Shown here in pieces: positions 1-9,366 of a DNA stretch of 64,000 bases. This DNA comes from JAEUWI01 sp942492815 (GTDB taxonomy: Bacteria > Hydrogenedentota > Hydrogenedentia > Hydrogenedentales > JAEUWI01). A program made the position numbers and the translations under genes. The notes under the pieces were generated by a model. It was not told where the DNA came from. It was given only the letters and a program-made list of their open reading frames with translations, and ran no database searches. Numbering within the stretch: position 1 is the first letter of the stretch; each line of letters begins with the position of its first letter. The stretch lies in assembly GCA_942492815.1 (NCBI GenBank), contig OW818658.1, positions 6,076,001 through 6,140,000 on the forward strand. Reading direction: 5' to 3'.

Positions 1-522
1 CGTCCCTTTGCCCCCGGGCAACACGGCCAGAACATCCGCCGCAAGATGTCGGTGTATGGCCAGCAGTTGCTGGAAAAGCAGAAGATCCGTACGCACTACG
101 GCTTGATGGAACGCCAGATGCGCAAGACCTTCACCGAGGCCCAGCGCATGGGCGGCGTTACCGGCACCAACCTGCTGATGCTCCTTGAGAGTCGGCTGGA
201 TTGCGTCTGCTACCGCTTGGGCTACGCGCCGACCATCACCTCCGCGCGCCAGCTTGTGAACCACGGCCACATCCTGGTGGACGGCAAGAAGGTAGACATC
301 CCCTCCTTCCGCGTCCTCCCCGGCATGGCCATCGGTATCCGCGAGCGGAGCAAGAAGGTCCCCATGATCGCCGAAGGTGTGGAGCATCCCCCCATCGCGA
401 TTCCGGAATACCTCGACCGTCCGTCGAAGTCTTTCGAGGGCCGCATGACTTCGCTGCCCAACTCGGAAACCCTTCCCTTCAAGGCCGAGACGGCCGGGGT
501 TATCGGTTTCTACTCGCGCTAA
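1..522 (+). CDS. rpsD: 30S ribosomal protein S4 (5' end outside window)
   Basis: Primary 16S rRNA-binding protein of the small subunit and a nucleator of its assembly. The frame is open from base 1, and the visible 173 residues begin just before the conserved APGQHG motif. By comparison with E. coli S4 (206 residues), about 35 N-terminal residues lie outside the window. The S4 RNA-binding domain is clear: ESRLDCVCYRLG, then SARQLVNHGHILVDGKKV. The C-terminus ends in FYSR, as is usual for S4 (E. coli ends LYSK). An internal ATG at 46 is not the start, because the family motif lies upstream of it. purA follows 129 bases later on the same strand. Confidence 0.97.
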   Translation, partial: RPFAPGQHGQNIRRKMSVYGQQLLEKQKIRTHYGLMERQMRKTFTEAQRMGGVTGTNLLMLLESRLDCVCYRLGYAPTITSARQLVNHGHILVDGKKVDIPSFRVLPGMAIGIRERSKKVPMIAEGVEHPPIAIPEYLDRPSKSFEGRMTSLPNSETLPFKAETAGVIGFYSR

Positions 523-557
523 GCGAGCGCCGAAGTACTTGCCAGTCACGTATATGC

Positions 558-584
558 GGCGGGCCCCGGACACCGTGGCCCGCC
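558..584 (+). terminator. Hairpin after rpsD
   Basis: An 8-bp GC stem (GGCGGGCC paired with GGCCCGCC) around an 11-base loop, 35 bases after the rpsD stop. Only a weak T-rich tail follows, so this may be a weak terminator or an mRNA 3' stabiliser. Confidence 0.45.
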
Positions 585-651
585 CATTTCATGTTTGCCC
601 GTATCCGGGCACGTCTGAGCTGATTCCAGCCAAAGCCATAGAGGCCGCGAG

Positions 652-1926
652 ATGAGCATAGAAATTGTCGTGGGCGCCAATTGGGGCGACGAGGGCAAGG
701 GGCGTATGGTGGACTACCTCGCCCAGAACGCGGATTTTGTCGTACGTTTTCAAGGCGGCAACAATGCGGGCCACACCGTGGTCAACGAGTTCGGCCTGTT
801 CAAGCTCCATCTCCTCCCCTCGGGCGTGTTCAACCCCAAGGCGATCAACATCCTCGGCCCCGGCATGGTTATCGACCTCCAGGGTCTCGCGGAAGAGCTC
901 GCGGATCTGAAATCCAAGGGTATCGAGCCCCAGATCCGTATCTCGGATCGCGCCACCATCTGTTTCCCCTTTCACCGCCTGCAGGATGCCTGGGAAGAAG
1001 ACCGCCTTGGCGCGAAGGCCTACGGATCGACCCGTCGCGGCATCGCCCCGGCCTACGGCGACCGCACGGTGAAAAAGGGCATCCAGATCGGCGAGTTGCT
1101 CTATCCCGAGCGCCTTAAGCGGCGCCTGGCCGACGTCATGGAGTGGAAAGAGCTCCAGTCCGGCCTCTACGACAAGAACGGCGCGCTGTGCTATGAAGAG
1201 ACCCTCGCCTGGGTCGAGAAATACAGCGCCGTCGTCCGCAATCTCATCTGCGATACCACCGTACTCCTCGATGAGGCCGCGCGCGCGGGCAAGAACATCC
1301 TCTTTGAAGCCCAGCTCGGCACCCTGCGCGATCTGAACTTCGGCATTTACCCCTTCACCACGTCCTCCTGCGCACTCGCGGCCTACGCGCCCGTCGGCGG
1401 CGGCCTCTTCGGCCACAACCTGGACCGGGTCATGGCCGTGGTCAAGGCCTTCTCCACCTGCGTGGGCGAGGGACCCTTTGTCACCCGCATGGATGATGAA
1501 GACGCGAATAAACTGCGCGAGATCGCCGAGGAATACGGCGCGGCCACCGGTCGCCCCCGCACCATCGGCCACTTCGACGCCGTCGCCACACGCTATGGCG
1601 TCCGCATTCAGGGTGCCACGGAAGTGGCCCTGACCAAGCTGGACAGCCTGAGCGGCCAGGACACGCTGAAGATCTGCACGCACTACGATTTCCACGGCGA
1701 AAAGACGGACAATTTCCCCATCAACGCCGTGCTGGAAGAATCCACCCCCGTGTATGAAGTCGTGCCCGGCTGGAAAGAAGACATCACCGGCGTGCGCGAA
1801 TTCAGCGCCCTGCCCAAGACCGCGCAGGACTACGTGCTGCGGATCGAGGAACTGATCCACTGCCGCATCCGCTACGTGTCCGTGGGCCCGGAGCGCGAAT
1901 CCCTCATCGATCGCGGGATGGCGTAA
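652..1926 (+). CDS. purA: Adenylosuccinate synthase
   Basis: Joins IMP and aspartate using GTP, the first committed step from IMP to AMP; cytoplasmic. At 424 residues it is close to the usual 430. The N-terminal loop GDEGKG lies at residues 12-17, with the catalytic Asp13 at the E. coli position, and GGNNAGHT at 35-42 places the catalytic His at 41. GSTRRG (125-130) and GRPRTIGHFD in the C-terminal half are further family signatures. The start follows a GAGGCCGCGAG purine stretch. No other purine genes are adjacent. The gap to mfd holds a pair of inverted 37-base palindromes. Confidence 0.98.
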   Translation: MSIEIVVGANWGDEGKGRMVDYLAQNADFVVRFQGGNNAGHTVVNEFGLFKLHLLPSGVFNPKAINILGPGMVIDLQGLAEELADLKSKGIEPQIRISDRATICFPFHRLQDAWEEDRLGAKAYGSTRRGIAPAYGDRTVKKGIQIGELLYPERLKRRLADVMEWKELQSGLYDKNGALCYEETLAWVEKYSAVVRNLICDTTVLLDEAARAGKNILFEAQLGTLRDLNFGIYPFTTSSCALAAYAPVGGGLFGHNLDRVMAVVKAFSTCVGEGPFVTRMDDEDANKLREIAEEYGAATGRPRTIGHFDAVATRYGVRIQGATEVALTKLDSLSGQDTLKICTHYDFHGEKTDNFPINAVLEESTPVYEVVPGWKEDITGVREFSALPKTAQDYVLRIEELIHCRIRYVSVGPERESLIDRGMA

Positions 1927-1960
1927 GATAACGGCCATCCAACTCGGGCGGTGCCTTCCC

Positions 1961-2165
1961 GTGCCGCACGATCTCGCCGTCAGGCGAGTTCGAGTGCGTC
2001 GCGCGAAAGACGCCCGGGTTATTAAGTTTTACCTGGAGCGGTCCTTAGGATCTGGAGATGCGTTGGCCGGGGTTGCAAAAGGGCAGCGTCGGGGCCCGTC
2101 CCAATCGGTCGAATGGGCGAGGCCCAGGGCACTCGAACTCGCCTTGCGGCGAGATCGTGTGGCAC
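1961..2165. repeat. Two inverted 37-base palindromes bounding 131 bases
   Basis: Bases 1961-1997 and 2129-2165 are inverted copies of one 37-base sequence, differing at three positions. Each copy is itself an imperfect hairpin around CTCGCC...GGCGAG. A third relative lies at 36706-36745. The 131 bases between the copies contain no convincing gene. The arrangement resembles a small non-autonomous element or a paired REP structure. It fills most of the 344-base gap between purA and mfd. Confidence 0.7.
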
Positions 2166-2170
2166 GCTTC

Positions 2171-2198
2171 TTAACGACCCTGATCGACAGTCGATAAT
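2171..2198 (+). promoter_or_regulatory. Candidate sigma-70 promoter for mfd
   Basis: TTAACG, a 16-base spacer, then GATAAT (five of six to TATAAT), lying between the second palindrome and the mfd start at 2271. Visual match only. Confidence 0.3.
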
Positions 2199-2270
2199 TT
2201 TGAATAGTCCCTTTCGCCCGTGCCGCTATTCTCCGGTGCGGGCGCGCTACCATGCCCGGACAAATGCCCC

Positions 2271-5200
2271 ATGGCCGTAACACTGCCCACCTTCAGCACC
2301 GTGGACGAAATCGTCCAACGCCTCAAGCGCAAGGACACCCCGCGCGTCGAGGTGGTGGGGCCTTGGGGCTCGGGCAAGTCCATCCTGCCCCTTCAGGTGG
2401 CCGCGGCCCTCAAAACCCCCCTCCTCTTCATCACCTCGGGCCGCCTCGAAGCGGAAGGCATCCACGACGACCTCTGCACCTTCGCGGGCGAGGAATACGC
2501 CGCCCTGTTCCCGGCCTGGGAAGTGCTCCCGACCGATACCATGAGCCCCGCCGACGACATCGTCGCCGAACGCATGAATACCCTCAAGCGCCTCTCCAAG
2601 GCCTTGGACGAAGGCCAGCCCCTCTTCGCCGTCGCGCCCCTGCGCTCCCTGCTCCAGTATGTGGTGAACCGCAAGCGCCTCAACGAGGACAGCCTCACGC
2701 TGAAAACCGGCGAAGAGCACGACCTCGACACCCTCCTGACGCGCTTCATCGCCATGGGCTACACGCGCGAAGCCATGGTGGAGCACCGGGGCGACATCAG
2801 CGTCCGCGGCGGCATCGTGGACGTGTTCCCCATCTCCAGCGAGCTGCCCTATCGCATCGAGTTCTTCGGCGACGAGATCGACTCCATCCGCCGCTTCGAG
2901 CCGGAAACCCAGCGCAGTGTGTCCCGCGAGACGGAACTGCAGATTCTTCCACGCTCAGAAAAGGCTCTCCTCTCGGCGAAAAACAGCCCGGACCAGTTCA
3001 CGGCCCTGACCGACTATTTTCCGAAAGACACCCTCGTCATCATCGACGAGCCCCTGCGCCTCGGAGAAATGGCCGAGGATCTGGGAATCCAATTCGCGGG
3101 CAGTCCTCACCACCTCCCCTGGGAAGGCGCGCTGGAAAAGCTCGGGAAGTTCAAGCAGATTCACCTTGCCCAGATCGGTTACGAACGCGATCCGGAGACC
3201 CCGCGCTTCCTCACGCCCATGCAATCCATCACCGGATGGGCCGGCCAGAGCGGCGATTTCTGGGAGCAGTTGAAAGCCTGGGATCTCCAGCAGTTCACCG
3301 TGCAGCTCATCTGCGTGAACACCGGCGAGCGCAAGCGCCTCCTGGAGCTGCTCGAAGAGCAGGGCTATCGCCCCGGTGAAGACGCCTTCGATCTCCGCGT
3401 ATCCATCGGCCGCCTCCAGTCGGGCTTCACCTCGGTTGCGGAAAAGCTGGCCGTGCTCAGCGAGCGCGAAATGTTCGGCCGCCACTATATGCGCCGCAAG
3501 CGCCGCCGCTTCGAAGCCGGCCAGACCATCACCCAGTTCAGCGATCTGAAGGTCGGCGACTACATCGTTCACGCCGACAACGGCATCGGGCGCTACACGG
3601 GGCTGCGCCGTATTGAGGGCAAGGCCGGCGACTACATGTGCATCCAGTACGCCGGCACCGATGTCATGTACGTGCCCGTGTCCCAGATCGACAGCATCCA
3701 GAAATACTCCGGCGGCGACGGGGCCATGCCCAAGGTGGACCGCCTGGGCGGCAAGACCTGGTCGAAGAAGAAGGCGGCGGTGAAGAAGGCGGTGAAGGAC
3801 ATGACCGAGGAATTGGTCAAGCTCTACGCCGCCCGGGAAGGCCACACGGGCTATGCATTCTCCGCGGACACGCCCTGGCAGCGGGAATTCGAGGACGCCT
3901 TCGAATACGACGAAACGCCCGATCAGGCCCGCGCTATTGACGATATCAAGCGCGATATGGAATCCGCACGGCCCATGGACCGGCTGCTTTGCGGCGACGT
4001 GGGCTATGGCAAGACCGAAGTCGCCCTCCGCGCCGCCTTCAAGGCCGTCATGGACGGCAAGCAGGTGGCGCTCCTCGCACCGACGACGGTGCTCACGCAA
4101 CAGCACTACCAGACCTGCAAGGAGCGCATGGCGGACTTCCCCGTGCGCATTGAATTACTCAACCGTTTCCGCACCGATCGACAGCAGAAGGAAACGGTTG
4201 ATCGCGTGAAGGCGGGCGAAGTTGATATCCTCATCGGCACCCACCGTATCACCTCGAAGGACGTGAAGTTCAAGGATCTCGGCCTCGTCATTATCGACGA
4301 AGAGCAGCGCTTCGGCGTCGGCGTAAAGGAGAAACTCAAGCACCTCCGCAACCACGTGGACGTGCTCACCCTCTCCGCTACGCCCATTCCCCGCACACTC
4401 CACTTCTCCCTCATCGGCGTGCGCGATATGAGCCTGATCAACACCGCGCCCAACGACCGTCTGCCCATCCACACCGCCATCGAGCCCTGGGATTCCCGGG
4501 TGATCGAGGAGGCTATCGAGCGCGAGCTCGCCCGCGAGGGCCAGGTCTTCTTCCTGCACAACCGGGTCCAGACCATCGACAAGACGGCGGCGGCGATCAA
4601 CAAACTCGTGCCCCGCGCCCGCGTGGGCATCGGCCATGGCCAGATGGCCAAGCATGAGCTCGAAGAGATCATGAGCGATTTCATCGCCAAGAAGATCGAC
4701 GTGCTCGTCTGCACCACCATCATCGGCTCGGGCATCGATATCGCCAACGCGAACACCATTATCGTGGATCGCGCCGACACCTTCGGCCTCGGCGAGCTGT
4801 ATCAGATTCGCGGACGCGTCGGCCGCTACAAGCACCGCGCCTTCGCTTATTTGCTCATTCCCGGCCACAAGGCCCTGAGCGAAGAAGCCCAACTGCGCTT
4901 GAAGGCTCTGGAAGATTTCTCCTCCCTCGGCTCCGGCTTCCGCATCGCCATGCGCGACTTGGAAATCCGCGGCTGCGGCAACATCCTCGGCGGCGAACAG
5001 AGCGGCAACATCGCCACGGTGGGCTACGAAACCTACAAGGACCTCATCGCCGAAGCGGTCGCCGAACACCAGGGCCAGCCCCTGCGCAAGCGCAGCCTGC
5101 CGCCCTTCGACCTCCAGATCGACACCTTCATTCCCGACGAATACGTGCCCACGGCCCAGCAGAAGATGACGCTCTACCGCCGCATCGCAGGCGTCACCTC

Positions 5201-5537
5201 CGTCGAGGAAATCGACGAGCTGCAGGCGGAATTGAAAGATCGCTTTGGCCAGCCCCCCGCGCCCGTGCGGCGCTTGCTCGACGTCATGCGCGTTCGCGCC
5301 CTGGCAGGCGAAGCCGGAGCCCGGAGCGTCGTGGCTGCGAAGACCCTCATCGATATCCAGTTCGACGCGGGCCGCTTCCCCGACAAGCAAACCCAGAACC
5401 GCATCTACCAGGCCTATGGAAACGCCGTCGAGCTAGCCTGGCGCGCTAACCCCTCCATCACGCTGAGGATCGATCCTGAAAAGGACGAGCTCTGCGCCGC
5501 AGCGATTGAATTGCTGAAGCAGCTCATCGAGGACTGA
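2271..5537 (+). CDS. mfd: Transcription-repair coupling factor
   Basis: ATP-dependent DNA translocase that removes RNA polymerase stalled at lesions and recruits UvrA. From ATG 2271 it has 1088 residues, slightly shorter than E. coli Mfd (1148). Order: a UvrB-like N-terminus with a degenerate GSGKS loop; an RNA polymerase interaction region around residues 420-480 (VGDYIVHADNGIGRY); RecG-like translocase motifs with Walker A GDVGYGKT near 575-582, DEEQ near 676-679 and LSATPIPRTL; and a C-terminal TRCF domain from about 960. An upstream ATG at 2220 would add 17 residues without family similarity, so 2271 is preferred. Confidence 0.96.
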   Translation: MAVTLPTFSTVDEIVQRLKRKDTPRVEVVGPWGSGKSILPLQVAAALKTPLLFITSGRLEAEGIHDDLCTFAGEEYAALFPAWEVLPTDTMSPADDIVAERMNTLKRLSKALDEGQPLFAVAPLRSLLQYVVNRKRLNEDSLTLKTGEEHDLDTLLTRFIAMGYTREAMVEHRGDISVRGGIVDVFPISSELPYRIEFFGDEIDSIRRFEPETQRSVSRETELQILPRSEKALLSAKNSPDQFTALTDYFPKDTLVIIDEPLRLGEMAEDLGIQFAGSPHHLPWEGALEKLGKFKQIHLAQIGYERDPETPRFLTPMQSITGWAGQSGDFWEQLKAWDLQQFTVQLICVNTGERKRLLELLEEQGYRPGEDAFDLRVSIGRLQSGFTSVAEKLAVLSEREMFGRHYMRRKRRRFEAGQTITQFSDLKVGDYIVHADNGIGRYTGLRRIEGKAGDYMCIQYAGTDVMYVPVSQIDSIQKYSGGDGAMPKVDRLGGKTWSKKKAAVKKAVKDMTEELVKLYAAREGHTGYAFSADTPWQREFEDAFEYDETPDQARAIDDIKRDMESARPMDRLLCGDVGYGKTEVALRAAFKAVMDGKQVALLAPTTVLTQQHYQTCKERMADFPVRIELLNRFRTDRQQKETVDRVKAGEVDILIGTHRITSKDVKFKDLGLVIIDEEQRFGVGVKEKLKHLRNHVDVLTLSATPIPRTLHFSLIGVRDMSLINTAPNDRLPIHTAIEPWDSRVIEEAIERELAREGQVFFLHNRVQTIDKTAAAINKLVPRARVGIGHGQMAKHELEEIMSDFIAKKIDVLVCTTIIGSGIDIANANTIIVDRADTFGLGELYQIRGRVGRYKHRAFAYLLIPGHKALSEEAQLRLKALEDFSSLGSGFRIAMRDLEIRGCGNILGGEQSGNIATVGYETYKDLIAEAVAEHQGQPLRKRSLPPFDLQIDTFIPDEYVPTAQQKMTLYRRIAGVTSVEEIDELQAELKDRFGQPPAPVRRLLDVMRVRALAGEAGARSVVAAKTLIDIQFDAGRFPDKQTQNRIYQAYGNAVELAWRANPSITLRIDPEKDELCAAAIELLKQLIED

Positions 5538-5560
5538 GTCCCGTGGATTCACCGCGGCGA

Positions 5561-5630
5561 ATGGACACAGTGGACTTGGTGGGCATCTCCTCCCTCGTCC
5601 ACTAAGTCCACTTCGTCCACTGAGTCCACA
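5561..5630. repeat. Period-9 quasi-palindrome, GTCCAC class
   Basis: The left arm has two TGGAC words. The right arm has four GTCCAC words exactly 9 bases apart with variable three-base spacers, and the arms are mutual reverse complements. It lies between mfd and the downstream epimerase. Same word class as 29791-29871 and 47941-48050. Confidence 0.8.
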
Positions 5631-5728
5631 CGCGCTCGATCTCGACTTTTTACTCCGCATGTAGTATCTTAGCCCGTGCTGTATTTGGGGAATTTCCAAA
5701 CAGGGACTATAACAGGAGACGCAAACAC

Positions 5729-6844
5729 ATGGGCAAGACCCTACTGGCGCTTGGCGCGCTGTTGCTGTCCGCAGGCCTGGCCGCGGCGGATGAAGGAACA
5801 ACGATGGGCATTGAAGTGGCCCCCTACGGCGCTACGAAAGACGGCGTCGCGGTGAAGCAGTACACGCTGACCAACGCCAACGGCCTCAAAGCCGTGCTGA
5901 TCGAGTACGGCGCCATCATGGTGTCGCTCGAAACACCGGACCGCGACGGCAAGCTGGCGAACATCACGCTGGCCTGCAAGGACCTGGCGGGCTACGAGGC
6001 GCACAACCCCTACTTCGGTGCCATCGCCGGACGTTGCGCGAACCGCATCGCCAAGGGAAAATTCTCGCTGGACGGCGTTGACTACACCCTTGCGGTGAAC
6101 AACGCGCCCAATCATCTCCACGGCGGCCTCAAGGGCTTCGACAAGGTGGTGTGGGCTTCCGAAGGCTTCACCACGGCGAACGGCGTGGGTGTAAAGTTCA
6201 CCTATGTCAGCAAAGACATGGAAGAGGGCTACCCCGGCAACCTGACCAGCGTGGTGAAGTACACCCTGAGCAACGACGACGAACTGAGCTTCGACTACGA
6301 AGCCACGACCGATAAGGCGACTGTGGTCAACCTGACCCAGCACAGCTACTGGAATCTGGGTGGCCACGGCGCGGGCACGATCCTCGATCACGAGCTGACG
6401 CTGAACGCTGCCCAGTACACGCCCAACGACCCTACGGGCATTCCCACGGGCGAGATCGCGCCGGTGGCGGGCACGCCCCTGGACTTCACCACGGCGACGG
6501 CGGTGGGCGCGCGGATCGATCAGGTGGAAGGGGGCTACGACCTCAACTACGTCCTGAACGACACCTCCACCAATCTCCACCTCGCCGCAACCGTCTCCGA
6601 CCCCAAGTCGGGCCGTGTGATGGAAATCCACACCACGGAGCCGGGCATTCAGTTCTATTCGGGCAATTTCCTCGACGGCAGCTTCGAGGGCCTCGACGGC
6701 GTGATCTATCCGAAGCACAGCGGCTTCTGCCTCGAAACCCAGCATTACCCCGACAGCATCAACAAGCCCGAATGGCCCACCGTCGTGCTGAAGCCCGGCG
6801 AGACCTACCGCCACCACACGGTGCACAAATTTTCGGCGAAGTAA
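5729..6844 (+). CDS. galM: Secreted aldose 1-epimerase (mutarotase)
   Basis: Interconverts alpha and beta anomers of aldoses such as galactose or glucose. A 371-residue protein with a Sec signal peptide at 1-20 ending LAAA, so probably periplasmic, unlike cytoplasmic GalM. Family motifs: NHLHGG at 128-133, the catalytic His of QHSYWN at 205, and the catalytic-base Glu of TEPG at 304. The start is supported by CAGGAG about 12 bases upstream. No gal operon is adjacent. The export suggests processing of extracellular sugars, in line with the fucosidase region near 57 kb. A dispersed double-hairpin repeat begins 4 bases after the stop. Confidence 0.92.
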   Translation: MGKTLLALGALLLSAGLAAADEGTTMGIEVAPYGATKDGVAVKQYTLTNANGLKAVLIEYGAIMVSLETPDRDGKLANITLACKDLAGYEAHNPYFGAIAGRCANRIAKGKFSLDGVDYTLAVNNAPNHLHGGLKGFDKVVWASEGFTTANGVGVKFTYVSKDMEEGYPGNLTSVVKYTLSNDDELSFDYEATTDKATVVNLTQHSYWNLGGHGAGTILDHELTLNAAQYTPNDPTGIPTGEIAPVAGTPLDFTTATAVGARIDQVEGGYDLNYVLNDTSTNLHLAATVSDPKSGRVMEIHTTEPGIQFYSGNFLDGSFEGLDGVIYPKHSGFCLETQHYPDSINKPEWPTVVLKPGETYRHHTVHKFSAK

Positions 6845-6847
6845 TCT

Positions 6848-7140
6848 CAGGGACGGACCCGCGCCCGAGTGTCGTCACATAGCGCAGAAAACTCAATACG
6901 CCGCAAACCGCTGGGTATTGGAGTCGTGTGTGCGATGCGCGGGCCTGTCCCAGCGGATGGGTGGGATCCCTGGGAAGAAAAATCTCTTCTCCTTCGGCAC
7001 CTTCAGCAACCACGTCGCGACATTACGTCCACTGGGACATGCCGCCGCCTTGTGGGGCGTTGCCCTGATTGAAATGGAAATGGCGACCGTGGCTTCTCTT
7101 TGCTTACGTAGTGCGCTTGCGGCGGTACGTCCCCCCCTAC
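6848..7140. repeat. Dispersed double-hairpin repeat, copy 1
   Basis: Two consecutive imperfect hairpins. The first pairs GGGACGGACCCGCGC (6850-6864) with bases 6937-6951. The second pairs GGGACATGCCGCCGC (7034-7048) with GCGGCGGTACGTCCC (7119-7133). A GGATGGGTGGG tract lies between them. The same layout, with identical second-hairpin arms, recurs at 58521-58773. It fills the 313-base gap after galM, and no gene is evident within it. Confidence 0.75.
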
Positions 7141-7157
7141 AGCCTACAGCCTGAAGC

Positions 7158-7571
7158 CTAGATATAATACATATCCGCGCTGGAAGCCTTCTCCATCAGA
7201 TTCCGCACCGTGGTCTCGGCGAGCACGCCCCGGATGCCCTCCGCCACTTCTTCCCAGGCCATACGCAACCCGCCCGTGCCTGGATCGTCCACCGGCAGCG
7301 GCTCGAGAATACCCCCGTCGATGGCTTCCACGATATCGAGCAGGCGCACCTCTTCCGGGGGCCGGGCCAGCAGATAGCCCCCCTGAGAGCCGCGCTGGCT
7401 CCGGACCAGGCCCGCGCGCTTCAACTGAAGCAGGATGTGTACGAGGTATTTCTCGGGGATGTGGCGCCGGTCGGCGATCTCCTGGGAGGTTACCGTCGTC
7501 TGGGCATCAAAGTGCGAACCCAGCTCGACGATCGCTCGGCAGGCATATTCACAGCGCGCGGAAATGTTCAT
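7158..7571 (-). CDS. Rrf2-family transcriptional regulator
   Basis: DNA-binding regulator of the Rrf2/IscR family, 137 residues. The N-terminal winged helix is typical: MNISARCEYACRAIVELG, then SQEIADRRHIPEKYLVHIL and QRGSQGGYLLARPPEE. The only cysteines are at 7 and 11; the three-cysteine cluster that binds Fe-S in IscR and NsrR (around residues 90-105) is absent. It is therefore probably not an Fe-S sensor of that kind. It is divergent from the response regulator at 7825, with a 253-base shared upstream region. Target unknown. Confidence 0.9.
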   Translation of the reverse strand: MNISARCEYACRAIVELGSHFDAQTTVTSQEIADRRHIPEKYLVHILLQLKRAGLVRSQRGSQGGYLLARPPEEVRLLDIVEAIDGGILEPLPVDDPGTGGLRMAWEEVAEGIRGVLAETTVRNLMEKASSADMYYI

Positions 7572-7769
7572 GATGATAGGGGAAAGACTCCGTTCCGGTG
7601 TCCCCGAACTACCGTTGCATCGCGAAGATTGCGGTGATCAGGGAGGAATTGCTCGCCCCATGGTAGGGCAACGGCCCACCCAAGTCAACGGCGACGGGGA
7701 CCATTCCGCTCGCCGGGGTCCTGCCCGATTCTCTCCGCCAACAAGGGATCCCATTCCGGACCGGAGAAT

Positions 7770-7777
7770 GCTATACT
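7770..7777 (+). promoter_or_regulatory. Candidate extended -10 element
   Basis: TGCTATACT, an extended -10 (TGN plus TATACT), lies about 48 bases upstream of the response regulator start at 7825. No good -35 is visible, as extended -10 promoters allow. Confidence 0.35.
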
Positions 7778-7824
7778 GGGACTTGTACTCTGTGGCCAGT
7801 GGAAAACCTCCGGGAGCGGTCTCC

Positions 7825-8478
7825 ATGCACAACGAAACGATACTCATTGTCGACGATGACCCGGTCAACCTCATGGTGCTCCGTCGGCTGATAAGCCGGA
7901 GAGCCGCCTACCGGATCATCGAGGCGATTGACGGGCAGTCCGCACTGGATCTGGCCCAGGCCAATCCCCATCTCGACTTGATCCTCCTCGACGTGCAGAT
8001 GGGCGATATCTCCGGCATTGATGTGTGCCACATCCTCAAGAACAACCCCCGAACCCGCGCCATCCCTATCATCCTCATTTCCGCTGTACACACCGACGAC
8101 GCAAGCATTGCCGAGGGCCTGGACTCCGGCGCCGATGGCTACATCACCAAGCCCGTGGACGACAACATGCTTCAGGCCTGGCTCAACGCCACCATGCGCA
8201 TCAACGCGCTGCGCCGCGCGCTGACCAATCAGGCGGGCCCGGCCATGGGTGATATTGGTACCCTGCTCAGCTTTTTCGCGGGGCTGGCCCATTCCGTAAA
8301 CAATCCCCTGCAGGGCATCATGGCCACCGGCGACCTGCTGGGCATGGAACACGAAGGCAACGCCGAGATCCTCGAAGCCGTCCACTCCATTCAGGCCAAC
8401 GCCGATAAAATCGCGCGGCTTGTGGAGGAGGCCAGCCAGCAGGCACGGGCCTTCAGCGCCACACGGACCTCCACCTGA
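7825..8478 (+). CDS. Response regulator with a C-terminal DHp-like helix
   Basis: A 217-residue protein. Residues 1-125 are a receiver domain: acidic pocket DDD at 10-12, phosphoacceptor Asp56 in LLDVQMGD, Ser86, and Lys109 in ITKPVDD. The C-terminal 75 residues resemble a histidine kinase dimerisation helix (FFAGLAHSVNNPLQG, His156), but no ATPase domain follows. It could be a phosphotransfer partner or the remnant of a hybrid kinase. The frame is open upstream to 7435, but similarity begins at MHNETILIVDDD. The glycosyltransferase follows 81 bases later on the same strand. Confidence 0.85.
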   Translation: MHNETILIVDDDPVNLMVLRRLISRRAAYRIIEAIDGQSALDLAQANPHLDLILLDVQMGDISGIDVCHILKNNPRTRAIPIILISAVHTDDASIAEGLDSGADGYITKPVDDNMLQAWLNATMRINALRRALTNQAGPAMGDIGTLLSFFAGLAHSVNNPLQGIMATGDLLGMEHEGNAEILEAVHSIQANADKIARLVEEASQQARAFSATRTST

Positions 8479-8559
8479 ACCCCCAACGCGTCACCGGATT
8501 GGACAGGGCACTGATTCCGGGTGCTACGCACAGCGCGGCCGAAACCGCATAAGGAATTC

Positions 8560-9300
8560 ATGGCCCCCGAGACCCAACCTCCAGCGCCGGTGCTTCCCCC
8601 GGACATCACCGCCATTGTCCCCTGTTTCAACGCCGGTGATCGCGTGCGCCCCGTGGCCGAGGGCATCCTCGCCCAACTCCCATCGCTCATCGTGGTGGAT
8701 GACGGCTCCACCGACCGCTCCATCGATTCCTTGCGCGACCTGCCCCTGGACATCCTCACCCTCTCGCCCAACCGGGGCAAGGGTCATGCCCTGCTGGCCG
8801 GCTTCCGGCACGCCCTGGAGAATCCGGCCTGCGCATGCATCTGCGTCCTCGATGCCGACGGCCAGCATGACCCCGCCGAGATCCCCAGGCTCTATGAGGC
8901 CTTCCGGGATATGCGTGCGGACCTCGTGATCGGCACCCGCGTCTTTTCCGGGGGCCACATCCCCCTGCGTAGCCGCTTCGGCAATAAAGTCACCATCTTC
9001 GCCACAGCCCTCCTGCTCCGCCACCGCCTCCCCGACACCCAGTGCGGATTCCGACTCCTCTCCCGCGACTTCGCCGAGCGGGTGCTTGCAGTGGTCGAAG
9101 GCGGGCGCTACGAAACCGAAATGGCCATCATCGCCCTGGCCATCCGCGAGCGGAGGCGCATCGAGTCCGTGCCCATCAGCACCATCTATGAGCAGGGCAA
9201 TGCCTCCTCCCACTTTCGGAAGTTTCACGACTCCTACCGGATCTACGCGCGGCTCTTCCGGGCCGGCTGGGCGGCGTGGATGCGCCCCCCGGGGATGTAA
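8560..9300 (+). CDS. Family 2 glycosyltransferase
   Basis: A 246-residue single-domain GT-A enzyme that probably transfers sugar from a nucleotide donor to a polyprenyl phosphate or a glycan. Motifs: IVPCFNAG at 19-26, VVDDGSTD at 45-52, NRGKGHAL near 71, and the metal-binding DADGQHDP at 98-105. DTQCGFRL further on is typical of dolichyl-phosphate mannosyltransferase-like members. No transmembrane segment is obvious. ATG 8560 is preferred over GTG 8521 because AAGGA precedes it and similarity starts after it. Acceptor and sugar cannot be told from sequence. Confidence 0.88.
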   Translation: MAPETQPPAPVLPPDITAIVPCFNAGDRVRPVAEGILAQLPSLIVVDDGSTDRSIDSLRDLPLDILTLSPNRGKGHALLAGFRHALENPACACICVLDADGQHDPAEIPRLYEAFRDMRADLVIGTRVFSGGHIPLRSRFGNKVTIFATALLLRHRLPDTQCGFRLLSRDFAERVLAVVEGGRYETEMAIIALAIRERRRIESVPISTIYEQGNASSHFRKFHDSYRIYARLFRAGWAAWMRPPGM

Positions 9301-9366
9301 CGATCCCCGAAAATGGGGTAATATAGAAGGCATTCACAAAGGTCCAGTCTGGACAGAGGTATTCGC

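Noticed and set aside
6869..7154. Two small plus-strand frames inside the repeat after galM
   Set aside because: They lack ribosome sites and coincide with a repeated hairpin element, so are unlikely to be genes.
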